64,000 nt of DNA from Clostridium_AF sediminicola. GTDB taxonomy: Bacteria; Bacillota; Clostridia; Clostridiales; Clostridiaceae. A model generated the notes under the pieces. The model was not told the DNA's origin. It did no database searches and saw only the letters and a list, made by a program, of their open reading frames with translations. The DNA is taken from the NCBI RefSeq assembly GCF_050402865.1, contig NZ_BAABMF010000020.1, positions 1 to 64,000 of the forward strand, written 5' to 3'. Shown in pieces: positions 1 through 7,734 of this stretch. Each line of letters starts with the position of its first letter. The stretch's first letter is position 1. The translations under genes were made by a program, and so were the position numbers.

Positions 1-126
1 TCTACAATGAAGAAAGATTTCAAAAAAAATTAGGGTGCTTGACTCCAATAGAATATCGAAATCAAGCACCAAAATGTGCATAAATTTTTAATTAAATTAC
101 CTGTCTACTTGACAAGAGTCAGTTCA
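1..126 (+). mobile_element. Right end of an IS3-family insertion sequence
   Basis: The window opens inside an IS3-type transposase, which stops at 81-83. About 20 bp later comes a candidate right terminal inverted repeat at 102-126, ending AGAGTCAGTTCA. Its complement begins TGAACTGACTCT, the TGA start usual for IS3-group ends. The left end lies outside the window, so whether the copy is intact cannot be judged. The T-rich stretch at 127-145 may be flanking host sequence. Confidence 0.7.
3..83 (+). CDS. IS3-family transposase, C-terminal fragment
   Basis: Twenty-six codons and a stop are visible. The residues read YNEERFQKKLGCLTPIEYRN and then QAPKCA. This matches the C-terminal end of the rve integrase domain of IS3/IS150-type OrfB, where an N-E-R-x-Q-x-K-L-G-x-x-(S/T)-P-x-E-Y/F-R pattern follows the last catalytic Glu. 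The protein would carry out DDE strand transfer of the element. Most of the gene is left of the window edge. Confidence 0.75.
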   Translation, partial: YNEERFQKKLGCLTPIEYRNQAPKCA

Positions 127-180
127 AAAAGGGCTTTTTTTATTTTAGTGCTTATTAGTAGATAATTTAATTTATAAAGC

Positions 181-210
181 TTGCGGTTTACTTTATTGCT
201 TTGTTATAAT
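181..210 (+). promoter_or_regulatory. Candidate SigA promoter for folC
   Basis: A weak -35 TTGCGG (181-186) and a consensus -10 TATAAT (205-210) are separated by 18 bp. The start site would lie just upstream of the family-2 repeat at 223-303, placing that repeat in the folC 5' untranslated region. Confidence 0.45.
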
Positions 211-222
211 TAAAGATAAACA

Positions 223-303
223 TTGAGATAACTTAATTCAAAGATGTCCAAAATCCAAGACTTTAATGAGTTATGGATTTGTATAAATTTTAAATAGCAA
301 AAT
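223..303 (+). repeat. Family-2 intergenic hairpin repeat, copy D
   Basis: This degenerate copy lies directly before the folC ribosome site. Its core is a hairpin with CAAAATCCA (about 249-257) facing TGGATTTG (about 274-281), flanked by AT-rich arms ending in TATAAATT. Three related copies lie before trkH/ktrB (22040), an unknown gene (31223) and ppdK (60636). The stem sequence differs between copies but pairing is kept. Confidence 0.5.
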
Positions 304-317
304 AGGAGAGAAAAATA

Positions 318-1610
318 GTGGATTACAATGAAAGTATTAAATACATATCTGAGTCATCAAGATTCAGTATCAACTTAGGACTTGAAAGAACAGAAAAAAT
401 GCTCGAACTTTTAGGGAATCCCCAACATAAAGTCAAATGCATTCACGTAGCAGGAACCAACGGAAAAGGGTCTACTTCCGCTATGATATGCCAGATTCTT
501 ATGGAGCAGGGTTATAAAACAGGGTTATATACTTCTCCATATATTGAAGTTTTTGAAGAAAGAATACAAATAAATAGAGAAAATATTACTAAAGAAAAGT
601 TTGCGCAACTTGTTACAAAAGTATCTTTGGCTGTGGAAGAATTGAAAAAATTAGATTTTGAACCACCAACACAATTTGAGATTATAACAGCAGCAGCATT
701 TTTATATTTTTTTGAAAATAATGTTGACTTTGTTGTGCTAGAGGTTGGTCTTGGCGGTAGACTAGATGCAACTAATGTGATTACTCCAATTTTGAGTATA
801 ATAACATCCATTAGTTATGATCATATTAATATACTAGGGGATACAATAGAAAAAATAGCTTATGAAAAAGCAGGTATTATTAAAAATAATGTACCTGTGA
901 TACTTTATCCACAATATCCTGAGGCTTATAAAACAATTCGTAATATATGTAAAGAGAGAAGCTCAAAGTTAGTAGAAGTAAATGTTAAAGAATCTAGTTT
1001 TCTAAAAGCTATTATTAACGACAATTTTGTAGGGCAGGAAATAAAAATCAAAACACATTTTGATAGTTATGATATAAAATTATCACTGTTAGGCAAGCAT
1101 CAAATATTCAATTGTGTAACAGCAATAACAGCAATTGAAGAACTAATAAGATTAGGAGTAGTAATTAAGAAGGAAAATATTATTAGTGCTCTTTATAAAG
1201 TGAAGTGGATGGTTAGATTAGAAGTTTTAAAAAAGAAACCACTAGTTGTTATTGATGGTGCACATAATAAAGATGGGATAAAGATGCTTTTAGAATCTAT
1301 TGAAGAGTACTTTGACTATAATAAATTGAATTTAATATTAGGAATATTGGCTGATAAAGAGATTGAAGAAATGGTTGAATTAATTGCCAATAAAGCACAA
1401 AAAATAATTTGTGTAACTCCAAATAATGATAGAGCGGAACTTGCAAAGAATTTAGAAAAGATGGTTTATAAGTTTAATACAAATTGTTGTTCTGAAGATA
1501 ATTATTTAAAGGCATATGAAAAAGCTATTAAAAATTGCAATGAAGATGACTTGCTTTTGGTTTGTGGATCACTTTATATGGTAGGAGATATGAGGAAGTA
1601 CATTATATAG
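318..1610 (+). CDS. folC: Bifunctional folylpolyglutamate synthase / dihydrofolate synthase
   Basis: FolC adds glutamates to folate and joins dihydropteroate with glutamate, in the cytoplasm and at the cost of ATP. The 430-residue length is normal for the family. The Mur-ligase type P-loop HVAGTNGKGST lies at about residues 43-53. The typical VLEVGLGGRLDATN segment follows at about 140, and VIDGAHNKDG in the C-terminal ligase domain at about 312. The start is GTG 318, seven bases after AGGAGAG. The gene stands alone, with a terminator right behind it and a candidate promoter and a family-2 repeat in front. Confidence 0.95.
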   Translation: MDYNESIKYISESSRFSINLGLERTEKMLELLGNPQHKVKCIHVAGTNGKGSTSAMICQILMEQGYKTGLYTSPYIEVFEERIQINRENITKEKFAQLVTKVSLAVEELKKLDFEPPTQFEIITAAAFLYFFENNVDFVVLEVGLGGRLDATNVITPILSIITSISYDHINILGDTIEKIAYEKAGIIKNNVPVILYPQYPEAYKTIRNICKERSSKLVEVNVKESSFLKAIINDNFVGQEIKIKTHFDSYDIKLSLLGKHQIFNCVTAITAIEELIRLGVVIKKENIISALYKVKWMVRLEVLKKKPLVVIDGAHNKDGIKMLLESIEEYFDYNKLNLILGILADKEIEEMVELIANKAQKIICVTPNNDRAELAKNLEKMVYKFNTNCCSEDNYLKAYEKAIKNCNEDDLLLVCGSLYMVGDMRKYII

Positions 1611-1620
1611 ATAAATAAAG

Positions 1621-1652
1621 AAATCCCCTATGAGAAAACTCATAGGGATTTA
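1621..1652 (+). terminator. Terminator after folC
   Basis: AATCCCCTATGAG and CTCATAGGGATT form a stem with one bulged C around an AAAA loop, just after the folC stop. The T-run is poor (TTATATT). It lies between folC and the convergent Cys-rich peptide gene, so it may serve both. Confidence 0.6.
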
Positions 1653-1654
1653 TA

Positions 1655-1783
1655 TTAACAGAAGCATCCACAGCCGCATAAGCCTAAACCGCCACCACAG
1701 CCGCAGCAGCATACTAAAATGATTATAAATATTATTAATAAGATATCATCACAATCGCAGCAACCTTTTCTTGAACAACCCAT
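1655..1783 (-). CDS. Tiny cysteine-rich membrane peptide, possible spore-coat component
   Basis: This 42-residue minus-strand gene is shorter than most annotation cut-offs. It starts MGCSRKGCCDCDD, runs through a hydrophobic stretch of about 11 residues (LLIIFIIILV), then a CCCGCGGG and CGCGCFC tail. Twelve of 42 residues are cysteine. The ribosome site GGAAGGGGG sits 7 bases before ATG 1783. A candidate SigK-type promoter lies upstream. Very Cys-rich short peptides are common in clostridial coat and exosporium layers, which fits, but no family was recognised and the role is inferred. Confidence 0.65.
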   Translation of the reverse strand: MGCSRKGCCDCDDILLIIFIIILVCCCGCGGGLGLCGCGCFC

Positions 1784-1834
1784 GAAATAGCCCCCTTCCA
1801 AAAGTTTATGTGGTGTTGCTTGTCCACATATTTT

Positions 1835-1862
1835 ATTATATGCGATATAAAAAAATTGGTTA
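1835..1862 (-). promoter_or_regulatory. Candidate SigK promoter for the Cys-rich peptide gene
   Basis: On the minus strand AACC (1862-1859) is followed after 15 bases by CATATAATA (1843-1835). This resembles the mother-cell SigK pattern (A)AC then CATANNNTA, whose usual spacing is about 16. It would start transcription roughly 45 bases before the peptide start. This is a pattern match only. Confidence 0.35.
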
Positions 1863-1918
1863 CATTAATTAAATTTTTATTTTTAAACGCTACAATTGTA
1901 ATAAAATTACAAAGAAAT

Positions 1919-2086
1919 CAGTGACAAGTGATAAGTTAATGATGATAGAATAATGAGCTTTTGCTAATGCAAAAGAGATTTTTTATCTTTTATTTAATTA
2001 AGAGCTTTCGTTTACGAAAGGTATCATAAACTTGTCACTTATCACTTGTCACTATAAATTTCGAACTTGTTTCGCAATTTATAATT
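1919..2086. repeat. Family-1 intergenic inverted repeat, GTGACAAGTGATAAGT type
   Basis: The left arm begins GTGACAAGTGATAAGTT at about 1921. The right arm (about 2030-2053) is its complement, carrying two stacked words, ACTTATCACTTGTCAC. Two inner hairpins are CTTTTGC/GCAAAAG (about 1960) and CTTTCG/CGAAAG (about 2006). A tail hairpin at 2056-2085 pairs ATAAATT with AATTTAT. It fills the gap before the Nudix gene. No coding potential was seen. Confidence 0.7.
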
Positions 2087-2126
2087 ATGGTGAGATATTA
2101 TTTATATTTATGAGAGGAGAAATAAT

Positions 2127-2639
2127 ATGAAAGATAAAATCATTTATGATGGATGGTTAAAGTTATATGAAAGAAAAATTAATGGTAGAAGGTATGAAAT
2201 AATTAAAAATTATGATGCTGTAGCTGCAATTATAATGAATGAACGGCAAGAAATATTGCTAGTTAAACAATTTAGACCTGCTTATATGGATTATACTTTA
2301 GAAATACCTGCTGGATGTCTTGATGTTGATGGTGAAGATAATGAAACTTGTCTAATTAGAGAATTAAAAGAGGAAACAGGTCTTATTGTTCCAAAAGAAA
2401 AAATATATAAAATAATATCGTATAGACCAATAATGGGATTTAGTAATAGTGTACTTCATTTATATAAAGCACAAATTAACACAGAAGAAATTGAAAAGCT
2501 AGAATTGAATGATAATGATGTAATTGAGGTTCATTGGATGCCGTTGGATGAGTTTGAGAGGAAAATAGAAGCAGAAGAGATAATGGATAGTAAGACGGTT
2601 ATGAGCTACTTATATTTAAAAAAGGAAACTTTTTTATAG
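2127..2639 (+). CDS. Nudix hydrolase, ADP-ribose pyrophosphatase type
   Basis: This 170-residue protein probably cleaves a nucleoside diphosphate linked to another group, ADP-ribose being the commonest substrate of this subgroup. The Nudix box is present at about residues 70-95 as GCLDVDGEDNETCLIRELKE followed by ETGL. The metal-binding REx-x-EE part is intact, with one extra residue between the first Gly and the first Glu. The sequence VKQFRPAY before the box is typical of the ADP-ribose group. It starts at ATG 2127 after GAGAGGAGA. It stands alone between two family-1 repeats. Confidence 0.88.
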   Translation: MKDKIIYDGWLKLYERKINGRRYEIIKNYDAVAAIIMNERQEILLVKQFRPAYMDYTLEIPAGCLDVDGEDNETCLIRELKEETGLIVPKEKIYKIISYRPIMGFSNSVLHLYKAQINTEEIEKLELNDNDVIEVHWMPLDEFERKIEAEEIMDSKTVMSYLYLKKETFL

Positions 2640-2640
2640 T

Positions 2641-2740
2641 TGTAAGTTGAAGGTGTAAGTAGTAAGTTATAGATTTCCATTGTATGAAAGCTTTTATTAA
2701 AGAAAATTATCTTTAACTTACAACTTACAACTTCTACATA
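2641..2740. repeat. Family-1 intergenic inverted repeat, short GTAAGTT type
   Basis: The left arm holds TGTAAGTTGAAGG and GTAAGTAGTAAGTT (2641-2668). The right arm (2713-2734) is AACTTACAACTTACAACTT, the complement of a GTAAGTTGTAAGTT arrangement. Only one inner module (TATGAAAGCTTTTA) remains. This is the smallest full copy, and its arm word differs from the GTGACAAGT and GTTGACAGT copies. It sits between two convergent genes. Confidence 0.6.
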
Positions 2741-2748
2741 GAAAAAGA

Positions 2749-2997
2749 TTATTCCCCTTTTTTATATTCTATAAGCGCTTTAGATAATTGATCTGGGCAA
2801 GAAGTAGATCTTCTACCACAACGAATTCCGGCTAATTTATTAATTACATCATCTATGTTCATATTTAAACAAAGTTGAGTAAGCCCTTTTAAGTTACCAT
2901 CGCAACCTCCAATAAAATTAAGTCCTACAATCTTATCTTTTTTTATTTCAAAATTTATTTCTCTTGAACAAACACCTTTAGTTAAAAAAGTTTCCAT
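2749..2997 (-). CDS. TIGR03905-type TSCPD domain protein
   Basis: This 82-residue protein contains the TSCPD signature near its C-terminus (GRRSTSCPDQLSKAL), plus GGCDGNLKG and further cysteines. It matches the small stand-alone TSCPD proteins of Firmicutes (TIGR03905). The same domain is fused to some ribonucleotide reductases, and the free form has no settled function. The cysteines suggest metal or thiol chemistry. The start ATG 2997 follows an AAGAAGGGATG ribosome site. Confidence 0.85.
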   Translation of the reverse strand: METFLTKGVCSREINFEIKKDKIVGLNFIGGCDGNLKGLTQLCLNMNIDDVINKLAGIRCGRRSTSCPDQLSKALIEYKKGE

Positions 2998-3129
2998 AAA
3001 ATCATCCCTTCTTTTGTTAGCTATATATTAATATACAAAATAGATTATAAATAAATATTTATTTTTGGTCAACATTAATATTCCGATTTAAATTATATAA
3101 ACATATTATGTTAAATAGGTGGTGATAAT

Positions 3130-4032
3130 ATGGGGTGCTTATGTGTATGCAATACCAACTCTGATACAATTTCTATTGTAAATACCGAAAATCTTTCACT
3201 TAAAAAAACTATTAATTTAAGAAATAAAGAAAATACTAAAGTTGGCCCACACGGAATTATATATTATAAAAACTCAATTTTTGTAGTAAATAACTATAGT
3301 AATAATTTGAAAATAATAGAAAATTTTGATGAATGTAATGTTGAAAATCATTATATAGGAATACATTGTAATGATTTAGTGATTTATGACGAAAAAGTAT
3401 ATGTTGCATGTGGTGAATCAAATAGTGTAGTTGTTTTTGACATGTTAACAAAGAAAATAATAGAGGAAATACCATGTGAAAATCAACCTCATAGCATAGA
3501 GATAAATGATAATAAAAAACTAATGGTTGTTTCAAATTTTAATAGCAATAGTATTACTTTAATTGATTTGGAGGATAGTAGAAGAATTTATAACATAAGA
3601 GTAGGGGAGTATCCAACAAAAGCTTGTTTTACACATTTAGGAGATAAAATAATTGTTTGTGAGAGTAATATAGGAAATCATGAGAATGGAAGCATAAGAG
3701 TACTTTCGTTGAAGGAGTTAAAAAATGAAATTAATATAAAAGTAGGTAAAATACCAGTAGATGTATTTTTGACGGATAAATTTAGTTTTGTATCGAATTT
3801 TGGTGATGGGTCAATCGATATTATTGATCTAGGAAAATATATTAAAAAGAGAAGTATTTATGTTGGCGGAATGCCTAGAGGAATTATAGTTGATAAAGGT
3901 AAATTATTTATCGGAGATAATTATAATAACATATTAATTAAGTTAGATATTAATGGCAAAATAATAAAAAGTATTCCTATTGGTAAAGAACCAACAGGAA
4001 TAGCGTATTTTACTCATCAATTAATACTTTGA
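3130..4032 (+). CDS. YncE-like beta-propeller repeat protein
   Basis: This 300-residue protein is made of repeated blades of about 40 residues with the pattern VVFDMLTKKIIEEI, LIDLEDSRRIYNIRVGEYPT, IDIIDLGKYIKKRSIYVGG. These are YVTN/YncE-type seven-bladed propellers, which usually act as binding scaffolds. It opens MGCLCVCNTNSDTISIV, with three cysteines in the first seven residues, and has no signal peptide. The start is ATG 3130 after AGGTGGTG. Its 3' end overlaps the convergent DUF4364 gene by 23 bp. Ligand and role are unknown. Confidence 0.75.
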   Translation: MGCLCVCNTNSDTISIVNTENLSLKKTINLRNKENTKVGPHGIIYYKNSIFVVNNYSNNLKIIENFDECNVENHYIGIHCNDLVIYDEKVYVACGESNSVVVFDMLTKKIIEEIPCENQPHSIEINDNKKLMVVSNFNSNSITLIDLEDSRRIYNIRVGEYPTKACFTHLGDKIIVCESNIGNHENGSIRVLSLKELKNEINIKVGKIPVDVFLTDKFSFVSNFGDGSIDIIDLGKYIKKRSIYVGGMPRGIIVDKGKLFIGDNYNNILIKLDINGKIIKSIPIGKEPTGIAYFTHQLIL

Positions 4033-4534
4033 AAATTCTGGTGTAAATTTCTGATGAATTATTTTTCCACTTAGCGCATAATTCATTGGCTTGTTTTATT
4101 GAAGCTACATTTACTTTTAAATCTAATAAAATAGAATTGTTTTCTGATGCTTTTAAATTAACAATATAGTTGTTATCTTCGATAGTATAATCTGCTGAAA
4201 TTGTAATTTCATTTTTTATGTTTTCTAAATTTTTCTGAAGGAAATTATCAATAAGTTCAATTTTTGATGGAGATATTCTGTTTTTAAATAATTTGAGTAC
4301 ACTCTCTCCATTTTTAGTTATAACTAATCTTTGTTTGCCATCAAAATCTATATAGTTTAAAAATTTTGCAGAACATAACTCAGTAATATATTGCTGAAGA
4401 GTAAAATAATTTATTAAATTATTTTTTAAAATTATTTCAGTAACCTGGTTATTTGAAATAGGAAGATTAATTTTGTTGAGTATGTATATTAAGAGTAATT
4501 TATTTTCTGCTAGTTCAGTAGTATTACTAAACAT
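4010..4534 (-). CDS. DUF4364 family protein
   Basis: This 174-residue protein starts with a likely winged-helix region (LLLIYILNKINLPISNNQVT, then a second helix pair ending FLNYIDFDGKQRLVIT at about residue 70). A mixed alpha/beta C-terminal half follows. This is the layout of clostridial DUF4364 proteins, presumed DNA-binding regulators of unknown target. ATG 4534 is preceded by AAGGAGTTGGG. The stop lies inside the 3' end of the YncE-like gene, a tail-to-tail overlap of 23 bp. Confidence 0.8.
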   Translation of the reverse strand: MFSNTTELAENKLLLIYILNKINLPISNNQVTEIILKNNLINYFTLQQYITELCSAKFLNYIDFDGKQRLVITKNGESVLKLFKNRISPSKIELIDNFLQKNLENIKNEITISADYTIEDNNYIVNLKASENNSILLDLKVNVASIKQANELCAKWKNNSSEIYTRIFKVLIDE

Positions 4535-4635
4535 TTTCCCAACTCCTTACTAATGTAAATCTATTTCGTCGTTTATTTTACTAAAGATTAATTTATATCA
4601 TTTATGAAATAAATAATATAAAATATTATAACATA

Positions 4636-4663
4636 AAAAGCACCGAAATTATTCGGTGCTTTT
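4636..4663 (-). terminator. Terminator after the first SASP gene
   Basis: A perfect stem AAAAGCACCGAA / TTCGGTGCTTTT with a four-base loop lies just after the SASP stop. On the minus strand it ends in a run of T. The flanking A and T runs make it potentially bidirectional. Confidence 0.85.
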
Positions 4664-4671
4664 AAAAAAAA

Positions 4672-4905
4672 TTATGGTCTTTTACCATTTAGCATTTCTT
4701 TTTCAGCCAATTTTACTAATCGTTTTGTCATAGTTCCCCCAACTTTTCCGCAGTTTTGAGAAGTGACTTCTCCCCAATAATCTTCAGAACCTTGGTGTAC
4801 ACCTAAGTTTAATTCTTCTGCTATTTCATATTTCATGTTATCTAACAATTTGTGAGTTTCTGGAACAATTTGTGTTCTTCCGCTTCCGCTTTGTCCTAAA
4901 GCCAT
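4672..4905 (-). CDS. Alpha/beta-type small acid-soluble spore protein
   Basis: This 77-residue protein coats DNA in the dormant spore and is degraded at germination to supply amino acids. The GPR cleavage region KYEIAEE is at residues 25-31. The second signature, CGKVGGTMTKRLVKLAE, is near the C-terminus. A Cys precedes GKVGG where many relatives have Gly or Ser. The ribosome site AAAGGAGG lies before ATG 4905. A candidate forespore promoter is upstream. Its protease gene, gpr, is in this window at 36008. Confidence 0.95.
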   Translation of the reverse strand: MALGQSGSGRTQIVPETHKLLDNMKYEIAEELNLGVHQGSEDYWGEVTSQNCGKVGGTMTKRLVKLAEKEMLNGKRP

Positions 4906-4952
4906 TAATTTTCCTCCTTTATTTATAGAGAATTGATAAAAAGGGCAATCTC

Positions 4953-4980
4953 TATAATGCTTGTATTTATAGTTTATGAA
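4953..4980 (-). promoter_or_regulatory. Candidate SigG/SigF forespore promoter for the SASP gene
   Basis: On the minus strand TTCATA (4980-4975) and CATTATA (4959-4953) are separated by 15 bases. This approximates the forespore pattern of an ATA-containing -35 and a CATnnTA -10. The position, about 45 bases before the SASP start, is right. Support is by pattern only. Confidence 0.35.
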
Positions 4981-5130
4981 GGGGAAAAGTATTTATACTA
5001 ATAGTTTAAAGGCAAATTAGGAAGTAATTAGCTTGTATTAATAAAAAGTAATTGAATAAAATTATATTTTTGTAATAAATTCATTTTGAGTTTTATATAA
5101 ATTATTAAGAAATGAATAATAGGAGGAAAA

Positions 5131-5895
5131 ATGAAAGGATTGAAATATTTAAAAAACAAGAAAATTTTAATTTATATTTTTGTTGTCATAGCTATTCTAT
5201 CAATTTCTATATCATTGAATTATAGAACAAAAGGTGTATTTTTTAATACGAATAAAAAATTACCTATATATTATGTGGATAGAGAGGATAAAAAAATAGC
5301 TATTTCTTTTGATGCAAGTTGGGGGGCTAATAATACTATAAAAATATTAGATATATTAGATGAATACAATGTTAAAGCGACATTCTTCTTAGTTGGCAGA
5401 TGGGTGGACGAGTTCCCAGATGAAACTAAAGAAATACATAATAGAGGGCATGAGATTGGAAACCATACAGATACTCATCCTGACATGACTAATATATCTA
5501 AGAGTAATATGGTAAAGGAGATTAATCTTACAGATTCTAAAATAAAAAATTTAATAGGAGAAGGAACAACATTATTTAGATGCCCAGGTGGGGCTTATAA
5601 CAATAGTGTAATTGAAGGTGTAGAAAGTACAAATCACTTCTGTATCCAGTGGGATGTAGATAGCATTGACTGGAAAGAGCAGGGGGCAAATTTGGAATAT
5701 AATAGAGTTATGAAGAAGACCAAGCCGGGATCTATAATACTTTTTCATAATGCTGCAAAATTTACTCCTGAAAATTTACCTAAAATTTTAAAACAATTAA
5801 AAGAGCAAGGATATGAATTTGTTACAATTTCAGAGTTGATTTATAAAGAGAATTATTATATTGATTATTCAGGAAAACAAATAAAGAACGATTAA
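5131..5895 (+). CDS. PdaB-like polysaccharide deacetylase, membrane-anchored
   Basis: This 254-residue NodB-fold enzyme probably removes N-acetyl groups from cell-wall or cortex glycan. An N-terminal membrane anchor spans about residues 11-30 (KILIYIFVVIAILSISIS). The first catalytic motif is SFDASWG (59-65), the PdaB variant of TFDDG. Metal ligands HTDTH (His112, His116), RCPGG (150-154) and the final LFHN motif are all visible. PdaB in Bacillus acts late in sporulation, and the variant motif points to that subgroup. It starts at ATG 5131 after AGGAGG and is transcribed alone. Confidence 0.85.
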   Translation: MKGLKYLKNKKILIYIFVVIAILSISISLNYRTKGVFFNTNKKLPIYYVDREDKKIAISFDASWGANNTIKILDILDEYNVKATFFLVGRWVDEFPDETKEIHNRGHEIGNHTDTHPDMTNISKSNMVKEINLTDSKIKNLIGEGTTLFRCPGGAYNNSVIEGVESTNHFCIQWDVDSIDWKEQGANLEYNRVMKKTKPGSIILFHNAAKFTPENLPKILKQLKEQGYEFVTISELIYKENYYIDYSGKQIKND

Positions 5896-6101
5896 TTTTT
5901 AAAATAAATCTTGAATATCTTTAAAATAAGTATTATAATATATTTATGTAAATTAATGGAAGAGTGCTCACGATTTTATATAATGTTTAAATAATTGATA
6001 TAATTATAAAATTAATATAAATTGTAATATTTATTTTCTTTCATGAATAAATTAACTTTGTAAGATAAAATAAAAAAAAACTAAGGGAGAGAAGGGGTTA
6101 C

Positions 6102-6830
6102 ATGAATAATTTAATGCAGAATAATAAGATTTATCTTGAAGGTGTTTGTATAAGTGAATTAGAATTTAGTCACAAGATGTTTGGTGAAGGTTTTTATTCT
6201 TTTAAGATGAGAGTTCCAAGATTAAGTGACTCAATAGATATTTTACCAATCACTGTATCTGAGAGATTGCTTGCTGATGTAGATATTAGGAAAGGTCAAC
6301 AGTTTATAGTTGAAGGGCAATTAAGATCTTATAACAAATATATATCAGGAGCAAATAGATTGATATTAACAGTTTTTACAAGAGATATTCAACCATTGGT
6401 TGAAAAAAGTAAAAATCCAAATCAGATATTCTTGAATGGATATGTTTGTAAAAAACCAGTTTACAGGACAACACCTTTTGGAAGAGAAATTGCAGATATT
6501 TTATTGGCGGTAAATAGATCTTATAATAAATCAGATTATATACCAACAATATCTTGGGGAAGAAATTCAAGGTTCTGTAAAACACTAAAGGTTGGCGACA
6601 ATATAAAAATATGGGGTAGGCTTCAAAGTAGAGAGTATCAGAAAAAAGTCGATGAAGATGATGTAATTACGAAGATAGCATATGAAGTTTCGATTTCAAA
6701 ATTAGAAAGAGCAGATGACAATGAATACGAGGAAGAAATGAATTTCGGTAGAGATTATCATGAGGATAATGATGAATCCAATGAATATGACGATTATTGC
6801 ATGAATGAAAATGAAAAGATTGCAAAATAA
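6102..6830 (+). CDS. SSB-like protein with two OB folds
   Basis: This 242-residue protein looks like two OB-fold domains in tandem. The first spans roughly residues 8-100 (KIYLEGVCISELEF, FIVEGQLRSYN). The second spans roughly 108-205 (QIFLNGYVCKKPVYRTTPFG, AVNRSY, ISWGRNSRF, IKIWGRLQSREYQKK). The second matches classical SSB strands best. The tail is highly acidic (residues 206-235), but it ends NEKIAK rather than the DIPF-type tip of SSB. It probably binds single-stranded DNA. The start is ATG 6102 after GAGAAGGGG. Confidence 0.8.
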   Translation: MNNLMQNNKIYLEGVCISELEFSHKMFGEGFYSFKMRVPRLSDSIDILPITVSERLLADVDIRKGQQFIVEGQLRSYNKYISGANRLILTVFTRDIQPLVEKSKNPNQIFLNGYVCKKPVYRTTPFGREIADILLAVNRSYNKSDYIPTISWGRNSRFCKTLKVGDNIKIWGRLQSREYQKKVDEDDVITKIAYEVSISKLERADDNEYEEEMNFGRDYHEDNDESNEYDDYCMNENEKIAK

Positions 6831-6864
6831 AATAACGTAAAGGTTAAAACCTTTACGTTATTTT
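6831..6864. terminator. Bidirectional terminator between ssb-like gene and dapH
   Basis: AATAACGTAAAGGT and ACCTTTACGTTATT form a perfect stem with a short loop, followed by T on both strands. It separates two convergent genes. Confidence 0.85.
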
Positions 6865-6866
6865 TA

Positions 6867-7577
6867 TTATTTTCTCAAATCATCTAGAAGTTGAGTTTTA
6901 TCTTTTGTTTTATCATCAACTTGTTTGATTATTTTAGCTGGAGTTCCTGCAACAACAACATTTTCTGGAACATCTTCAACAACTACTGAACCAGCAGCTA
7001 CTACAGAGTTAGCACCAACTTTAACACCTTCTAATATAACTGCATTTGCACCTATAAGAACATTGTCACCTACTTCGCATGGTGAAGCACTTGGTGGTTC
7101 TAATACACCAGCAACTACAGCGCCTGCGCCTAAGTGAACATGCTTTCCTAATTTAGCTCTAGCACCTAGTACAGCATTCATATCAACCATTGTTGATTCA
7201 CCAATTTCACAACCTATGTTTATAACTGCTCCCATCATGATAACGGCTTTACTCCCAATAGAGACTCTATCTCTAATAATTGCGCCTGGTTCAATTCTAG
7301 CATCTATGTGTTTTATATCTAACATAGGGATAGCAGAATTTCTCCTGTCATTTTCAAGTTTAAATTTGTTAATCTTACCTTTATTGTTCTCTAAGAATTT
7401 TTCTACTTCATCATTTTCCCCAAATAAAACATAAAAACTCTTTTCTCCAAAAACATCTATGTTTCCAAAGTCACAATTTGACAAGTCCCCGTCTACATAA
7501 ACTTTAACAGGCGTAGTTTTTTCAACTTCCTTTATGAAACGAGCTATTTCATAAGGATTAGTAAAATCATAGTTCAT
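6867..7577 (-). CDS. dapH: Tetrahydrodipicolinate N-acetyltransferase
   Basis: This enzyme acetylates tetrahydrodipicolinate in the acetylase branch of diaminopimelate and lysine synthesis. The 236-residue protein has an N-terminal alpha/beta region (residues 1-85). A left-handed beta-helix of hexapeptide repeats follows from about 90 (IEPGAIIRDRVSIGSKAVIM, VIGANAVI-type turns, VVVAGTPAKII at the end). The EPPSASPCEVGDNVLIGANA segment is typical of DapH. The ribosome site GGAGGACTTTATA precedes ATG 7577. It is divergent from the patA-like gene that supplies the next step. Confidence 0.93.
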   Translation of the reverse strand: MNYDFTNPYEIARFIKEVEKTTPVKVYVDGDLSNCDFGNIDVFGEKSFYVLFGENDEVEKFLENNKGKINKFKLENDRRNSAIPMLDIKHIDARIEPGAIIRDRVSIGSKAVIMMGAVINIGCEIGESTMVDMNAVLGARAKLGKHVHLGAGAVVAGVLEPPSASPCEVGDNVLIGANAVILEGVKVGANSVVAAGSVVVEDVPENVVVAGTPAKIIKQVDDKTKDKTQLLDDLRK

Positions 7578-7734
7578 TATAAAGTCCTCCTTTTAACCTA
7601 TTCATTCCCTATTATAATAAATATTATGATTATTATACAGACATATTATGTAAAATAACGGATATATTCTAAGAAAAGAACAATTTTTTTTATTAAATAT
7701 GGATAAATAATGTTAACTACTAATTTAATCTAGA

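Noticed and set aside
1919..2086. A CRISPR array in the GTGACAAGT-type repeats
   Set aside because: The words are arms of an inverted repeat, not regularly spaced direct repeats with spacers, and no cas genes are nearby.
6925..7434. Plus-strand open frames inside dapH
   Set aside because: They are antisense to the hexapeptide-repeat gene and reflect its periodic composition. There are no ribosome sites.
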